A stretch of 12,671 nt of DNA from JANWKQ01 sp964624635. Lineage in GTDB: Bacteria > Bacteroidota > Bacteroidia > CAIKAF01. The position numbers and the translations under genes are program-made. The notes under the pieces were generated by a model. The model was not told where the DNA came from, did no database searches, and was given only the letters and a program-made list of their open reading frames with translations. Every line of letters begins with the position of its first letter. The first letter of the stretch is position 1. The stretch spans positions 1 to 12,671 of the forward strand of contig CAZUXM010000074.1 of the NCBI GenBank assembly GCA_964624635.1, written 5' to 3'. This document shows positions 11,236 through 12,671 of the stretch, in pieces.

Positions 11236-12671
11236 ATGAAAAAATCTCTATTTATTTTAACAGCCCTATTTTTAGTTAACAGTATTTTTTCTCAAACTTT
11301 TACTGCCAAAGTATTGGATGGTTCTACTCTTGAACCTCTTTCAAACGTAAACGTTACAGTCGAAAATTCTCAACTTTCAGCTACTTCTGATTTTGATGGA
11401 AATGTAGTACTTAAGTCAATAAAAGAAGGTGCTCGGGTAAAATTTTCTCATGTGGGTTTTGATGATTATATCCATACATTTTCTATTGGAAGTAATCCTG
11501 AAATAGGGGCAACACAAGTAAGTATAGTAATGAATAAAAAAACATTTCAGGCTCCTGAATTTACAGTTAGTTCGGTGAGGGCCGGTAATACTATTCCTAT
11601 TGCACAAACAACTTTAACCAAAGCAGATCTCGAGAAACAAAATTTGGGTCAGGATTTACCATTTTTATTGAACCAAACACCATCAGTAGTGGTAAATAGT
11701 GATGCCGGAAATGGGGTAGGGTATACAGGTATCCGTATCAGAGGAACAGATATTACCCGTATCAATGTAACTTTTAATGGGGTTCCGGTAAATGATCCTG
11801 AATCACAGGGAGTGTTTTTTGTTAATTTCCCGGATATCACCAGTTCAGTAAATAGTTTACAAATTCAACGTGGAGTGGGAACTTCTACGAATGGTTCAGG
11901 TTCATTTGGAGCCAGTATCAATATTTCAACCAACGACTTGGATCCTAAACCTTATGCCAAAGTTTCTTCGAGTGTAGGATTCTATAATACGTTTAAAAAT
12001 ACAGTAGAACTCAATTCAGGATTAATCGGAAAACGTTTCGCATTTTATGGAAGATTATCAAAACTTACCAGTGATGGATATATTGACAGAGGTTGGAGTG
12101 ATCTTAAATCATTTTATATCAGTGGGGGTTACTATGGAAAATCAACGGTAGTTAAATTAAATATTTTCTCAGGTAAAGAAGCTACCTATCAATCATGGAA
12201 CGGAGTGGAACAAGCCATTATGGATACCAATCGTACTTTCAATGTATCCGGTACAGATTATTTTCAGAAAGCAGTTCCTTATCATAACCAAACAGATAAT
12301 TATCAACAGGATTATTATCAGTTATTTGTAAACCAACAGGCAGGAAAATATTTTAATATCAACTTAGCTATGTTTTATACCCGTGGAAGAGGTTATTACG
12401 AAGAGTATAAAGTTGGTCAATCAGTGATGGATTACGGTATTGCTCCGGGGATCGTGGGAAATGATACGGCATTTACTTCCGATTTGGTTCGTCAATTATG
12501 GTTAGATAATCATTATTATGGATTTAATGCAGGAGTACGTTTTACCAAAAAGAAATGGGATGTTTCGTTGAATGGCGGTTTTTACCGTTTTGATAATATG
12601 CATTACGGTAAAGTGATCTGGGCACAATTTGCCGGTGATTCAGATCCTGAACGCCATTATTATGATAATAC
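11236..12671 (+). CDS. TonB-dependent outer-membrane receptor, probable thiamine/thiamine-precursor uptake (3' end cut by window)
   Basis: This is an outer-membrane active transporter powered by the TonB-ExbBD system. The 478 codons present begin with a signal peptide (MKKSLFILTALFLVNSIFSQ). Next comes a carboxypeptidase-regulatory-like beta domain (about 21-97: TFTAKVLDGSTLEPLSNVNV, TSDFDGNVVL, VGFDDY). The plug follows (about 110-235: QDLPFLLNQTPSVVVNSDAG, GIRIRGTDITRINVTFNGVP, VNSLQIQRGVGTSTNGSGSF). The first barrel strands then start at about residue 245 and run off the window edge. Such receptors usually exceed 700 residues, so roughly a third or more is missing. The upstream TPP riboswitch points to thiamine or a related pyrimidine/thiazole as substrate, as known for TPP-controlled TonB receptors in Bacteroides. 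The exact ligand is inference. Confidence 0.93.
   Translation, partial: MKKSLFILTALFLVNSIFSQTFTAKVLDGSTLEPLSNVNVTVENSQLSATSDFDGNVVLKSIKEGARVKFSHVGFDDYIHTFSIGSNPEIGATQVSIVMNKKTFQAPEFTVSSVRAGNTIPIAQTTLTKADLEKQNLGQDLPFLLNQTPSVVVNSDAGNGVGYTGIRIRGTDITRINVTFNGVPVNDPESQGVFFVNFPDITSSVNSLQIQRGVGTSTNGSGSFGASINISTNDLDPKPYAKVSSSVGFYNTFKNTVELNSGLIGKRFAFYGRLSKLTSDGYIDRGWSDLKSFYISGGYYGKSTVVKLNIFSGKEATYQSWNGVEQAIMDTNRTFNVSGTDYFQKAVPYHNQTDNYQQDYYQLFVNQQAGKYFNINLAMFYTRGRGYYEEYKVGQSVMDYGIAPGIVGNDTAFTSDLVRQLWLDNHYYGFNAGVRFTKKKWDVSLNGGFYRFDNMHYGKVIWAQFAGDSDPERHYYDN

Overview
This AT-rich window comes from a member of the Bacteroidota. The evidence is a protein ending in a type IX secretion (T9SS) C-terminal sorting domain, several promoters of the Bacteroidota TTG/TAnnTTTG type, a TonB-dependent receptor with an N-terminal carboxypeptidase-regulatory-like domain, a transketolase encoded as a separate N-terminal subunit, and a GxxExxY (PDDEXK_3-type) gene. 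The species cannot be fixed from the sequence.

Layout. Positions 1-1315 (minus) hold a SixA-type histidine phosphatase followed by rsmA/ksgA, which runs off the left edge. Positions 1533-3765 (plus) hold the N-terminal transketolase subunit, followed one base later by a secreted von Willebrand A protein that starts with TTG. Next come a membrane-anchored cytochrome c (plus) and a 4HBT acyl-CoA thioesterase (minus). Positions 5051-6284 form the most unusual part: three related repeats of about 90 bp. Two are direct and the third is inverted, and they bracket an unrecognised 133-residue gene and a GxxExxY gene. A T9SS-sorted secreted protein with its own promoter and terminator follows on the minus strand. 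Positions 7358-8760 (plus) carry two tandem exported beta-rich paralogues whose signal-peptide DNA is almost identical while the rest has diverged. Positions 8855-10961 form a minus-strand pyrimidine operon (pyrR, pyrB) with a STAS anti-anti-sigma-like gene behind it and a strong terminator. At the right edge a TPP riboswitch precedes the start of a TonB-dependent receptor (truncated by the window), so this receptor probably imports thiamine or a thiamine precursor.

How parts work together. PyrB catalyses the committed step of UMP synthesis, and PyrR is a PRPP-binding salvage enzyme or regulator. The TPP aptamer should lower receptor synthesis when thiamine pyrophosphate is plentiful. The STAS gene shares the pyr strand but has its own perfect -7 box. 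Short dispersed repeats (GTAGAGAC palindromes, TGTCATTTCGAC units and the CGCAGAT family) fill most intergenic gaps. The best candidate for something little described is the CGCAGAT-repeat/GxxExxY cassette.
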